Shown: positions 49,873-60,381 of the stretch, in pieces | Numbering within the stretch: the stretch's first letter is position 1 | Layout of the letters: the number at the start of each line of letters is the position of its first letter | DNA from: Hyalella azteca | Lineage: Eukaryota > Arthropoda > Malacostraca > Amphipoda > Hyalellidae | Reading direction: 5' to 3' | Assembly (NCBI RefSeq): GCF_000764305.2 | Contig: NW_025945864.1 | Location: 62,001-126,000, forward strand | Length of the DNA: 64,000 nucleotides | The notes under the pieces: model-generated | Database searches by the model: none | Seen by the model: the letters and a program-made list of their open reading frames with translations, nothing else | Told to the model about the DNA's origin: nothing | Translations under genes and position numbers: made by a program

Positions 49873-49960
49873 GCTGTTCTACGCTATGCTATGCTATGCT
49901 ATGTTATGTTATGCTATGTTATGCTATGCTATGTTATGCTATGCAGCCTATGCTATGCAA
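49873..49960. repeat. Pentanucleotide microsatellite (GCTAT)n
   Basis: About 15 copies of ATGCT/ATGTT in tandem, with one interruption (GCAGCC). Confidence 0.95.
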
Positions 49961-51637
49961 GTCAAGAGACTATAATATTTTTTGACTCACTACAACAATA
50001 ATCAAATTACATGCAATGTTCAACTGATTAGTTAATCAAAAATTAGACACAACATTGATGAAATAAAATCGAATTACTCTAGGCTAACGCTGACGGCTCC
50101 ACATATCAAATTTCCAACTGCAATGAAGGCACTTTTTCTTATCGCAATCACGAGATCCTGCACGGGGCGACCGCAGGAGTGTCGGAGCGCATTACAACTG
50201 CCGCGCTAATTGAAGGAAGATTTCCACTGTTCGCGGCGCCGATTTTTTATCGCCCGTCAAAATTTTGTATATTAACAGATAATTTGCCCCAAAAAGTTGC
50301 AAGTAAGGAATTTCTCATTACAATTGACTTTTAATTCAACATTGATCATGAGATTTCTATCAATATATTCATTGCGTCACGACGGTAATTCAAAACTAAT
50401 ATCATGCAGCAATAAATTATGCATTACTCGTAATGTGTTTATTAGACAACCGAGAAGAGTTCTTCCGGCCGCTACACAGGCCTCGGCAGCACAAAAAAAC
50501 AAGGAAACTTTGCACGAGTCAAGAACGTTCGGCGCAGCACCGGCCGCGTTCTCGGCAAACCGGTAACTTGCATTCACGTAAATAACATTCCATGCTCATT
50601 TAAACCGCGATCTTCCACTATATTCTTTCATCGTTATGACAGTTTTAAATCTATATAAAATAATTGTGAAATTGCAAAATTTTACAAAAAAATGCATTGA
50701 ATAGATTGAATTTCTTGCTTATTTTGCGATTATAAAATAAAAAATCACGTAATGATATAATCCATAAACCTGCCTTTCGAGGCGTAAACGATATAATGAA
50801 GCCCAATTCGGTCACAAGACCGTATCAACGTAAAAAAATCGTTCAGCGTATGTACAATAATCACACAATCATTATGTGTATTTAAAAATTTCATTACGCA
50901 ATCTTCGCCATGATGAAGTTAGAACATTGAGCGGACGATACCGCCGAGGATAATGTGTCATTGGCCGGCGTCATTTTGGGTGAGCCGATGACATGACAGC
51001 CCTGAACCGTTATCAACAATGTCTTATCGAATTGCATTCTTTTGTTTCAAGTTAACTTTCCTCAGGTTTCACTTCGACGTTGAGAGGTAAGAAAATTGTA
51101 CTTAATTACGTAGCCGGCGACTTCTTTATTTCTAGTTCAACTTTTTCATAATGAAGTGATATCCGGTGATTCTCATGACGTTATATTTTGAGATAACTTT
51201 TCTTTCTTGAAGGGAAGGACGATTTTATCGATAATTTTTTAATTTACGATGACTTTTCTCTGCTTAAATTTTGTGCATAATATTAATTAATTTTCATTTA
51301 ACGATAACGATTCTACGTTGAAGTTATATACGATAATATTTATTAATTTTTAATTGTACAGTAACTTTTCTATTTTTGATTGATCGTGATTCCGCTTCAT
51401 TCCATCCGCGGTCGGAATGAGAATGAAGACCGCGGACGAAAACTTTTGGGCCGGGGAATTGGCTCCATCACAAAGTTTCCGGACTCAACTACGAAGGACC
51501 TGCCACCCACATCGCTATCAATATATGCTCTTCATATTTATCTCCGCGTTCGACTTTAGGAGGAAAATTTTACGTCATAAAGCAGTACGTTTCTTTGGAA
51601 TATTCTAATGGGCAGGCTCGTAACCCGGTAACTTTAA
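49961..51637. other. Spacer between units; homologous to 59589-60222
   Basis: No gene seen. The parts 50143-50585 and 51463-51630 match 59589-60055 and 60056-60225. The 0.88 kb between is missing in unit 2. The spacer ends at the promoter of A'; its unit-2 copy ends at the promoter of B''. Confidence 0.6.
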
Positions 51638-51643
51638 CCCGAG

Positions 51644-51683
51644 TATATATATGAGCGTCGACGAGCATCCCGCTACATCAGTC
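51644..51683 (+). promoter_or_regulatory. Core promoter of A': TATA box and initiator
   Basis: TATATATATG (51644-51653) and TCAGTC (51678-51683) match the gene A promoter layout; the 5'UTR between initiator and ATG is also well kept. Confidence 0.65.
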
Positions 51684-51728
51684 GTGTACTGCACTTGCTC
51701 CCTGACGCATCACAGCATCTACGCAGTA

Positions 51729-52557
51729 ATGAAGTTTGTAAGTATAAGACGAAAATTATACCTGATTGATTTATTGTTTCCTTACTGAAATTACTTTGAC
51801 GCATTTACATCAAGCAATTCGTAAAATAGAAATAAGTTTGCCCTCTCTCTGCTGCAGGGAAGAAACAAGAATGAATCTTTTGAAATATGAAAAAAACAGT
51901 CGTTTAATAACGCTATTTTGATCGAAAAAATAGTTTGATCTATAATTCAGATTACTATTTTATTATTAATCCCATTCAAGATTTTGAGCATATCAATATA
52001 TTCAAAAACAGGCTAATAATATAACCTACTAAGGATTCCTGCAGGTCGCCTTTCTTCATACGTTTTCATAAATGTTTTTTCTCATGACAATAAAAATTTC
52101 GGAGTTTATCTTCTCTGAACCCACGTTCAGTTGAAACTTCAAATCAATATTTTTCTTAGAAGCAGGCATTAATCAATTTTCAAATAATTTAGAATCCTTG
52201 TTAAATTTTTATCAAACATTCTGATACTAGATTTAGCGATTTAAAAAGAAATAACACGTCGAATATTATTAAGTGAAACTATTTTAGTGAAACCTTTTGG
52301 GCCATTAATTCACTATTTTATGTACGCAAAAAGTCACTCAGGAAGTTTTATAGTAAAGTTACCTACCGCCACAGAGCATCATCGCCCTGCTGCTGACGCT
52401 GGTCCTGGCCGCCGTAGCCATGGCCAGCCCCACTTCTTTTTCAAGTGATACTAGCAATAAAAAACTACCTCTAGCTGGTTTGTCTAATTCCTCCTTCCGA
52501 AAAATTTGTAACTCTATAGCCTATAGGTCCCCAAGAATAAAATCAAAGGATTCTTGA
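51729..52557 (+). pseudogene. A': gene A copy that lost its glycine-rich region
   Basis: Exon 1 (51729-51737, Met-Lys-Phe, donor GTAAGT) and the start of exon 2 (from 52375, acceptor TACCGCCACAG) are intact and encode the same signal peptide through MASP. After that Pro the dipeptide propeptide and the glycine-rich part are gone. About 45 bp of unrelated sequence (TSFSSDTSNKKLPLAG) replaces them, and homology resumes at LSNSSFRK. A one-base deletion then removes the normal stop; the frame runs to TGA at 52555-52557. The AATAAA at 52536 lies before that stop, so a transcript using it might be cleaved near or before the stop. The predicted product is 63 aa, secreted, with no family features in the mature part. 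It is probably a pseudogene, although promoter, splice sites and signal peptide look functional. Confidence 0.8.
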
Positions 52558-52837
52558 ATGCATTTTTTCTCTTACATAAATCGTTATAATCGAGTTTCGG
52601 CAGCATTTGAGAGGTTAGCGAGCGATGAGCTCCACAAAAACTTCTCTCTTCGAACTTCCAACAATATTTTCGATTGTGAACTCATGTTCATTTTCATATC
52701 AAACGTACGTAAAATACAAACGGCTTCTGAACATGTCATTCTCCGACACCAATTTTCGTTGAACATAATCTCGATATACCGGTCTTAACTTCGACATAAG
52801 CTTTTTTCATCAACACTGAAATGCGCTCATTCAGATA

Positions 52838-53735
52838 CCTGGGTTGGACAAAATAATTAGAACACCTGATAAATTTGGATAAACTTTATTTAATACGGCG
52901 TTGGACCCCCTTTAGCCTTCAATACAGCTTCAATACTTCTGGGAATCGAATCGTACAGCTTCTTGACTTCTTCTATTGGAATTTTCAGCCACTCTTCCAT
53001 CAAAACCGTCTCCAGTTCATCCAGACAGGAGGAGGACTTGTCTGACTCGTCTGAGAAAATCGAGGGACTCGTCTGACTCGTAGGAGGAGGACTCGTCTGA
53101 GAATATTACTCGCCTCTACTGGTCTGGATACCAGGTTTTGTGGTTCTTGCACCACAGCATCCGCTTCTGATTGTTTCCAGAAGAAAGTAGAGGTTTCCTG
53201 ATAGCGGCTCTTCCATGGTATCCCACCTTATATGATGCTCACGACGAACGGTTTTGGTAGAAACTTCATTGCTGAGATGCTGATTTAACTCTGCACGCAC
53301 CTTTGTAGCCGTAGATCGCCTATTTCTTTCATAATGCGGTGTAATGTTCTTCGATTTCTATCAGATAGCTTTGAGGGTCGACCACATTTAGTGCGATTAT
53401 TAGATGTTTCCCCCTGTATTTCGAATTGCGTCATCGTCCTTGATGTAGTAGCTCTCGAAAAACCGAAAACCTCAGCGACTTTGGTGATCGAAGCTCCTGT
53501 CATGCGAGCACCAACAATTTGCCCTTTTTCGAAATCAGTTAAGTCACGCATCTTACCTAATTTTTAAAAAATCTAGAATAGATTGTGCGATATACTTGTA
53601 ATAGTAAAAACAACATATATTAATTATGTATGTATACCAATATAATAAAACTCTGATGAATATTTTGGACAGAGGAGGAGTTTAAAGAAACGGTACTAAT
53701 AAGTGTAGTGTTCCAATTATTTTGTCCAACCCCTG
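52838..53735 (-). mobile_element. Tc1/mariner-type transposon, internally deleted
   Basis: Ends are inverted repeats of about 28 bp (left GGGTTGGACAAAATAATTAG, right end reading GGGGTTGGACAAAATAATTG inward), flanked by TA at 52836-52837 and 53736-53737, the target duplication of this superfamily. It is inserted into unit-2 sequence: the empty site is seen at about 41310-41330 in unit 1. At 0.9 kb it is shorter than the 1.3-1.6 kb usual for complete members. Confidence 0.9.
52890..53551 (-). pseudogene. Tc1-type transposase remnant
   Basis: The ATG at 53551 starts an intact paired-like N-terminal region (MRDLTDFEKGQIVGARMTGA, then helix-turn-helix-like ITKVAEVFGFSRATTSRTM, then CGRPSKLSDRNRR). 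A frameshift follows, with remnants AELNQHLSNEVSTKTVRREH in another frame. The C-terminal end EEWLKIPIEEVKKLYDSIPR ... GGPTPY stop lies at 53010-52890. The central catalytic DDE part is missing and replaced by short GACTCGTCTGA repeats at about 53036-53100. It cannot make active transposase. Confidence 0.88.
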
Positions 53736-53737
53736 TA

Positions 53738-56700
53738 TATGCAAACGATTCAAATTATTTCAAGTATTTACCAAGAATTTTAAATCATTCAAGCCGCCAA
53801 GTAAATTTGCCATATCTACATCGAGAACGTTTTGGAGACCAGCTCCATCATCAGCTCGAAAACAAGTACAATTATCAGTAGAAAAAAAACTGAAATTTTC
53901 TCGGAAGAATTTCAAAACTAGAGACCGAAGAAACTAGCCAGGTTAGCATTTTCGTGAAAAAGGTTTCCTCATTCAAGAATTTGATAGATATATATCCATA
54001 GGAGCAATAGTTATATATTCATCCTTTAAGGCTAAACGCTTCATGCCGCTTACTTTCAGCTCGCTTCAAAAATTGAAGATAGTTCAGATCGTAGATTTAA
54101 AATATGACTTGAGCGTTTTATAAAGTTGTGAACTTGCTTTTGCCATTAATTAATAAAAAAATGCATCGTCTCGGATGCCACTCACGACACACAATACTCG
54201 TGTATGAAGATACATTTTCGGTCTATAACAAGAATTTTCTTTGCAAATTTTTTCAAAATTTTAACGTACTGAATTTATACGTAAAACGCGTTTCGCTTTA
54301 TCATCAATAATTTTCAGACCTTCAAAGCATCTTTTCATTTCGAACATAGGATATTAATGTACTAGTATTTTAAGAGTGGGAGCAGCCTACTTCAGAAGAA
54401 TAGATTTAAAATATTATTGTAAAATGATATGTATATAAAACTTCTTTTTATATCATTTAGGACACATTTACAAAATTCATGATTCCACGGACGCTAAAAA
54501 TTAAATTTCTAAGAATATCTACTATAATTGATTCATGGGTGCCGCACATATAAATTCAGCGGAGGCCTCTCATCATGCGCGACGGGGCTCCTTTGGCCTT
54601 GATAAATTGAAGATAAGATTTTAAATTTTATATTTGTAATTAAAAAAATATAATCAAAATGATAATACACCCGTAAATTTGGCACCAACGTTATTTGTGG
54701 GATTGCCTATAGTTCTCTTTCAACTAATTTAATTTGAATATTCATAACCAGACGATTTTCTTGTTGAGAAATTGCCATAAATTTTAATTTGTGTTTGAGA
54801 ACACAAATAAATTATTATTGGCCGTAAAATAAATAATTTAAATGAAATAAATTATTGGCCGTCAAATATGCCTTGACAGATCTACTTTGCAAAGTTTTTG
54901 AATTTGAAATTTTTGCACGGCAGGAAAGATATCCATGTTACAAATGATTTTCCAGCCACTAAATTATTTTTTTTAATAATTTTGTTATATAAATAAATAA
55001 TAAAATATAAAACCCAAGTCATTCACCGTCTACATTTTACTGAATATTCAGATATTTTATTTCAATTAATTACATTGCAAGTGCAATGACTTGACAAAAA
55101 TTTGTAGCAATTCATTGAAATCGCGTGGCTCTGGGGAGTGAAAGGTTACAATGTTCTCCTTACGAACCTTGTTCACCTCTGAGATGGGACTCAAAGTTTC
55201 ACCTGTAACTGATTTGGGTGAAAAAAATTCCTTTTATGACTTTCAATGACAATTCGTCTCGCAGAAGTCAAATTGTCGGCCAATGAAGTCAGCTTGGCTA
55301 AAGAGAACATCTATCATGTGTATGGAAGAATTGTTCATGGATAATTTTATAAAAAGCCATAAAAATTTGTTATTATAATGGCACTTATCTTTTCTTATCA
55401 GGTAATTTATATCACCAATAACCTGAAGAATTGTATATGAGAGGTTTTATTGTCAAAGAAGTTTCTCAAACTTCTTGTTTTATAAAATCCAGTTCGATTC
55501 AAATTAATAATGTACGTCCATCCTCGTGCTAGGGAACAATATGATCATCGAGATGTCCTCATTATGACAAATTTTAAAATATTGTGAAGCCCATGAATTA
55601 TTCAAAATTAGTAAAAAACGAAGTAATGATTTGTCTGAAGTTAGTCTGAAACACGAAAGTGTATTGCGTGTGACAACTTCTACCTCGTGATCAGAAGTAA
55701 GAATCTTTTTAGGATCAATAACCTAGAAAGATTTATTGGTTATCGAGTTTGGTGATTTACCCGCTTTAATACGGGAATTGATTGATTTAATCCTACTACA
55801 GACCTGAGTTCTTACACGCGACTTACAATTAAAAGCAGACATTTCATTGTTCGGTCCAGTAATACTAAGCTCAGTTGTGAAAATTAGCAAGTTCGTCGGA
55901 GCCTAGCATTATGCAGAGAGTAAACAGGTCCATGACAATGTACGGATAAACATAAAGAATTATTTATGCATGACCTCGCTCTTGGCCGTGACCATGGTCG
56001 GCCTGTCCTGGAGCTCCAGTTTTTGCGACTAGTTCTCAACATGTTCTGTCTCCAGCTGCTCAAGTTCTGTTCATTTAATAGGAAATAACCTGAATTTCTA
56101 ACCTAATTCTTCATACTCGCGAGTATGAAGAATTTGAGATTTGAATACATTCAAACTATTGCTGTTGCATTAAATTTATCATGTATGTAAAATTTACATC
56201 GGTACTTTGCATTTTTCTAATGAATTGGGACGTGTCATTTCAGATAACAAATAAATTTAGCTCCTTCATGCCAGTGACATTAATTAAGCAACGATACTTT
56301 GCCTTCTACTCGAAGTTTTCTATTCTCAGTTTCAAACGCGATTTATACCCATAAATTTCCACTCGTTGGACTTCGCATTTCTCGTAGCAATGAGCCTTTA
56401 CATATAACTTTAACCATATTATAGACGTTTATGTCTTTATGACTTTTTTAAACTGTTTTACTACCAATTATATATCATCCATAAATTACTCATAGACACC
56501 TACTGAACACAACGCTGATGTATCACCTCACAACGAGCGCAGCGCGGCGTCCAACAGGGGTAACAATCCTAGGACGGCTCAACTCCTGCTTTATGTGATG
56601 AGGAGACGTAGTCCCAGAGAGTCCTACCAGTTTGGGTACAATCAGATTTTGGATCAGGATATTTTGAACAGGGTATATCAGAAGTCAGAATTACTGTGGG

Positions 56701-57687
56701 CCGTGATCAAGCTATACTAGATGCACTGCATCTCGCTATCAGCGTTTTCTATTTTAGATACTTTCTACATACATTTATCTACAGACACGCGGTACTTAAT
56801 GATGGGACAATAGACTCGATAATTTGGTTACGGAGCCCTGAAGGTAAGGGAGCCCTCTGATAGTGTTCTTACAAAATCCTTGAACGAAGGGACTTTGCCG
56901 GCCGGCGAAATGCAAGAGTTGCCAAACCAGTCTAAATTGGAAATCTTATAACCTTAGAAAATTTTACTGTCAAATTGATGATAAAATCAAAAACAAAATT
57001 GTCATTGTAATCGTTTTATTATACCAATCTTCGAGTGAGTCGTAAATTCAGGTCTCGATTCATTAATCTAGGTACCCATGCAGTGCCTGCTGTAGAGACG
57101 CAGTTTCCGATTATCTTATTCTAAAGCTTAGCGTACAGTCAATTATTTCAACATGATATCAATGCAGTGAAAGTCATTGTACTCCATAATTTTTTGTTAT
57201 TCATATTTTAATAAAAACTACATGCCCATATTATCACGAAAAGTTTAAGGAGACGTTCGTCTGCAAGAACTGACTTCACAAATAAAATACCAATTCTTGT
57301 ACGTGTTAAACAGTATCAAAAACATTCTTAAATCAATTTTCTAATTTACAAATCTAATTTAAGAACAGCTAATTTACAATCGTTATTTGATCGAATTTTG
57401 TATAAAAATATAAACAGTTTTTATTTCATTACCAAAGAAAATGTCCAAGGCTACTATAACTAAAACGTAAGTCCTCGTTCTTAAAGCATTATGCTATCTG
57501 CAATTTTGATGGCAGCAGGATTTTTTAACGGAATGGTTAAACATAGCAATAGGAGATAATGAAGCATATATTATAATATATGCGTCATAATATTTTGTCA
57601 CTTATCAATCTTATTGAATCAGCTCAAAACTAGATAAATCCAGCAGATATGAGCTTTACTTGTTTGATTCGTGGTCGGTGAATGCAC
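53738..57687. other. Intergenic DNA between A' and B'
   Basis: Homologous to 41330-46175 with indels. A perfect 30-bp palindrome lies at 56105-56134 within a block (55795-56210) that has no counterpart in unit 1. The segment 56470-56728 is inverted relative to unit 1. No gene seen. Confidence 0.55.
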
Positions 57688-57891
57688 TCAACCGTAATAT
57701 CCGTAGCCATAGCCGTAGCCGCGTCTGATGATGGGCCTGTAGAACCTACGGAAGCCGTAGCCGTAACCGTAATGGGGTTCAGGATCAGCGAAGGCTGCAG
57801 GGTCGGGCAGGGCGACGGGTGAAGGGTCGGGGAAGGGCACGGCGCTGACCAGGGCCAGCAGGACGACCCCCAGCAGCAGCACGGCGGCGAG
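57688..57891 (-). pseudogene. B': intact second exon of a B-type peptide without exon 1
   Basis: Exon 2 has a good acceptor (GTACGTACAG) and an undamaged frame: the rest of the signal peptide, eleven X-Pro/X-Ala dipeptides (ending DPAAFADPEP), and a 28-residue mature peptide HYGYGYGFRR, FYRPIIRRGY, GYGYGYYG. It is about 97% identical in nucleotides to B'' exon 2 (seven differences in 204). However, the region that should hold its exon 1 and promoter is deleted: at 59588 the sequence jumps from the intronic minisatellite to DNA matching 50143, past the B exon 1 position at 49188-49196. No Met-Lys-Leu exon is visible on the minus strand up to the divergent B'' promoter. It is either an orphan exon or uses an unrecognised new leader. 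Lack of coding damage fits a recent loss or sequence exchange with B''. Confidence 0.78.
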
Positions 57892-57919
57892 CTGTACGTA
57901 CACACGAGACGTTCAGGAT

Positions 57920-57990
57920 CATGGTTGAATTAATTGAATTAATGTATTAATTACATTAATGTATTACATTAATGTATTAATTCAACCATG
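57920..57990. mobile_element. Miniature foldback insertion, 71 bp, in B' intron
   Basis: Starts CATGGTTGAATTAAT and ends ATTAATTCAACCATG (15-bp perfect inverted repeats), with internal ATTAATGTA repeats. It is flanked by GTTCAGGAT and GTTCAGGAC, a near-perfect 9-bp target duplication. Gene B has a single uninterrupted GTTCAGGAT at this place. Confidence 0.8.
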
Positions 57991-57992
57991 GT

Positions 57993-60222
57993 TCAGGACA
58001 CTCCGTGCAGTGCGCTATGAATTACGGTGGAGTATTTGCAGGTGATGAATGAGTGAAGCATTGTAAGACATGAATAAAAGTTTTGATACATGACATGTCT
58101 TTGGCTGGAAATGGATTAAGTTGTTTTCCAGTGAAAAAAACAAAAAAATGCAAAAACAAAACATCGAACAAAAAATGTGTCCACACATTAACGATTTATT
58201 GTCATTGGATGTTTTATCAGATAAAATATCAGCAACGATGAATAAGTTCTTGAATGGACAGGCATTCTGTGAAACATAATAAATGGTATTGAAAAATAGA
58301 CACCAAACCGGTCTCGTCCCTCACAGCCCAACGAGTAATTTAAAAACCTCTTGCCAACCTGCGCATTACCGGTGACACCTCGCACGCATATCTATAGCCA
58401 TTCTTTATATTCTACGAATAACATGTGGAATCGAAACCGCCGAATTACAACGAAGCTATTTATCGACATAAGGTTCCTGCAGGCGCTGTCAGAATTTCTT
58501 TCCGCATCGTTTATAAATAGGACGCTAAACGCTAAGTACTTATCTCGAATAAAATATGTTATTTGTGTTTTGTTCTTTGCGCCCCTCTTTGGACAATTAC
58601 AGTTACGAGGTTCTCAATTACTGGTGCAGTCGTACTATATGAGCACAATGAGTAAGTCCACAATTGACAGAGCGAGCGAGGTACGGTTCATGTTAAGCAG
58701 TGAATTTCGCAATATATTATGATCCCCAATGCTGGACAGATCCCAACATGGCTGACGTCATCAAATACAGGATTGAACTTTACTAAAAAGCGCATCAAGT
58801 GAGTAAATGTTGTATGTTTTAAATGAATAAACATTTATTAAATGCAAAGAGCCTGAGCTTCAACTATTTACCTGGTAAAATACAAAGCAAAAAAAATTCT
58901 AACCACGTTTTGACCGAAGAAAATATTCTTGCGGTAACTCAATCAAATTCTTCTTGACCCACGTATCTCGTGAGCGGCTAAAGATGTCATGCCGTACAAC
59001 CTTATTTCTTCCCTTACATATGTCGTTATCCGCCCTCATTCCTCAATTGAGCTGGCATCTACCCTCTCTTGAGTCGCTATCTGCCCTCGATCAAGTGATC
59101 TCTCATGTACCTCAGTCGCTTCACTGACCAAAAGTCCAAAAGCAACTAGCGCATGGACAAAAACAACACTGCCATTGACCAGCGGCCGACCGAAGTCAGT
59201 GGGCCATTTGACGAACTGCGTCTGTCGCGTTCAAGTGAACTACATAACATCACAAATATAAATATCGTTTGTAAAACAATAAGGATTAACATCACCTCAT
59301 TTCGTTCAGAGAGATTCATGACAGCTCTTGTTAACATCATAGCCTATGGCATCAGCTGTCTTTCGCGGAAAAAGGTTTTCACGCTACAATTGAATTTATT
59401 AGTTTTAATTTATTTTTGATCGGTAAAATATCCTAAAAGAAAGTAATTTTGAAATACCTGGTGAACCAATCAGATAAAAACAAATATTAAAACAAATTCA
59501 CTTTTTACATTCACGTTTTTATATTCATGTTCATGTTACCAACTGTATCCCAAAGCTACATCTTTGCACAGAGCTACCAACTGTATCGCAATCACGAGAT
59601 CCTGCACGGAGCGACCGCAAGAGTGTCGGTGCGCATTACAACTGCCGCGGTAAATTGAAGGAAGATTTCCACTGTTCGTGGCGCCGATTTTCATCGCCCG
59701 TCATTGCTTACAATTAACAGAAAGTTTTGTACATTATATTAACAGATAATTTGCTCCAAAAAGTTGCAAGTAAGTAATTTCTCATTACAATTGACTTTTA
59801 TTTCAACATTGATCATGAGATTTCTATCAATATATTCATTGCATTTCGACGGCAATTGCAAAGTAATATTATGCAGCAATAAATTATGCATTACTCGTAA
59901 TGCGTTTATTAGACAACCGAGAAGAGTTCTTCCGGCCGCTACACAGGCCTCGGCAGCACAAAAAACAAGGAAACTTTGCACGAGTCAAGAACGTTCGGCG
60001 CAGCACCGGCCGCGTTCTCGGCAAACCGGTAACTTGCATTCACGTAAATAACATACAAAGTTTCCGGACTCAACTACGAAGGGCCTGCCACCCACATCGC
60101 TATAAATATATGCTCTTCATATTTATCTCCGCGTTCGACTTTAGGGAAAATTTTTTACGTCATAAAGCAGTACGTTTCTTTGGAAGTTTCTATAATGGGC
60201 AGGCTGGTAACCCGGTAAACTT
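57993..60222. other. Flank between B' and B'', rearranged
   Basis: 58000-59588 matches the 3' part of gene B's intron (46400-48000). 59589-60222 matches 50143-51637 with an internal 0.88-kb gap at about 60055. No gene seen. Confidence 0.6.
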
Positions 60223-60239
60223 TTGTCCAGAAGCGGAGG

Positions 60240-60275
60240 TATATAAGTAGCGTCCAGCCCGGGGGCCGCCACAGT
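60240..60275 (+). promoter_or_regulatory. Core promoter of B''
   Basis: TATATAAG at 60240-60247 and an initiator-like CACAGTC centred at about 60273, 33 bp downstream. It sits just right of the end of unit-2 homology. Upstream, GGGAAAATTTT near 60145 resembles an insect Rel/NF-kB site, but this is a weak match by eye. Confidence 0.65.
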
Positions 60276-60381
60276 CGCGGCTGCGGTCACGGGTCACGAG
60301 GATCTCAGGAGCTCACCTGCGACAAACGCTGGTCTCGGCATCTCTGCACTCCCACGAGGACATCAACGCTCCTGCATCGAC

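Larger units (their letters stand above)
39991..51637. repeat. Segmental duplication, unit 1 (11.6 kb; genes A and B)
   Basis: Sequence from CCCGAGTATATA (39991) onward is repeated head-to-tail starting at 51638. Collinear blocks include promoter, exon 1, intron and exon 2 of gene A, about 6 kb of intergenic DNA, gene B exon 2, the 38-bp minisatellite edge, and the stretch 50143-51637. Blocks present here but missing in unit 2 include about 42405-42980, 44460-45400, 48060-50140 and 50590-51460. Confidence 0.88.
51638..60222. repeat. Segmental duplication, unit 2 (8.6 kb; damaged A' and B')
   Basis: Head-to-tail partner of unit 1. It has kept collinear order but carries a Tc1 insertion (52838-53735), an unmatched block at about 55795-56210, an inverted segment at about 56470-56728, and deletions relative to unit 1, including one that removes exon 1 of B'. 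Confidence 0.88.

Noticed and set aside
57630..57905. 91-codon Cys/Pro/Ser-rich frame overlapping B'
   Set aside because: Out-of-frame shadow of the B' peptide exon; B and B'' keep the Gly/Tyr frame, not this one.
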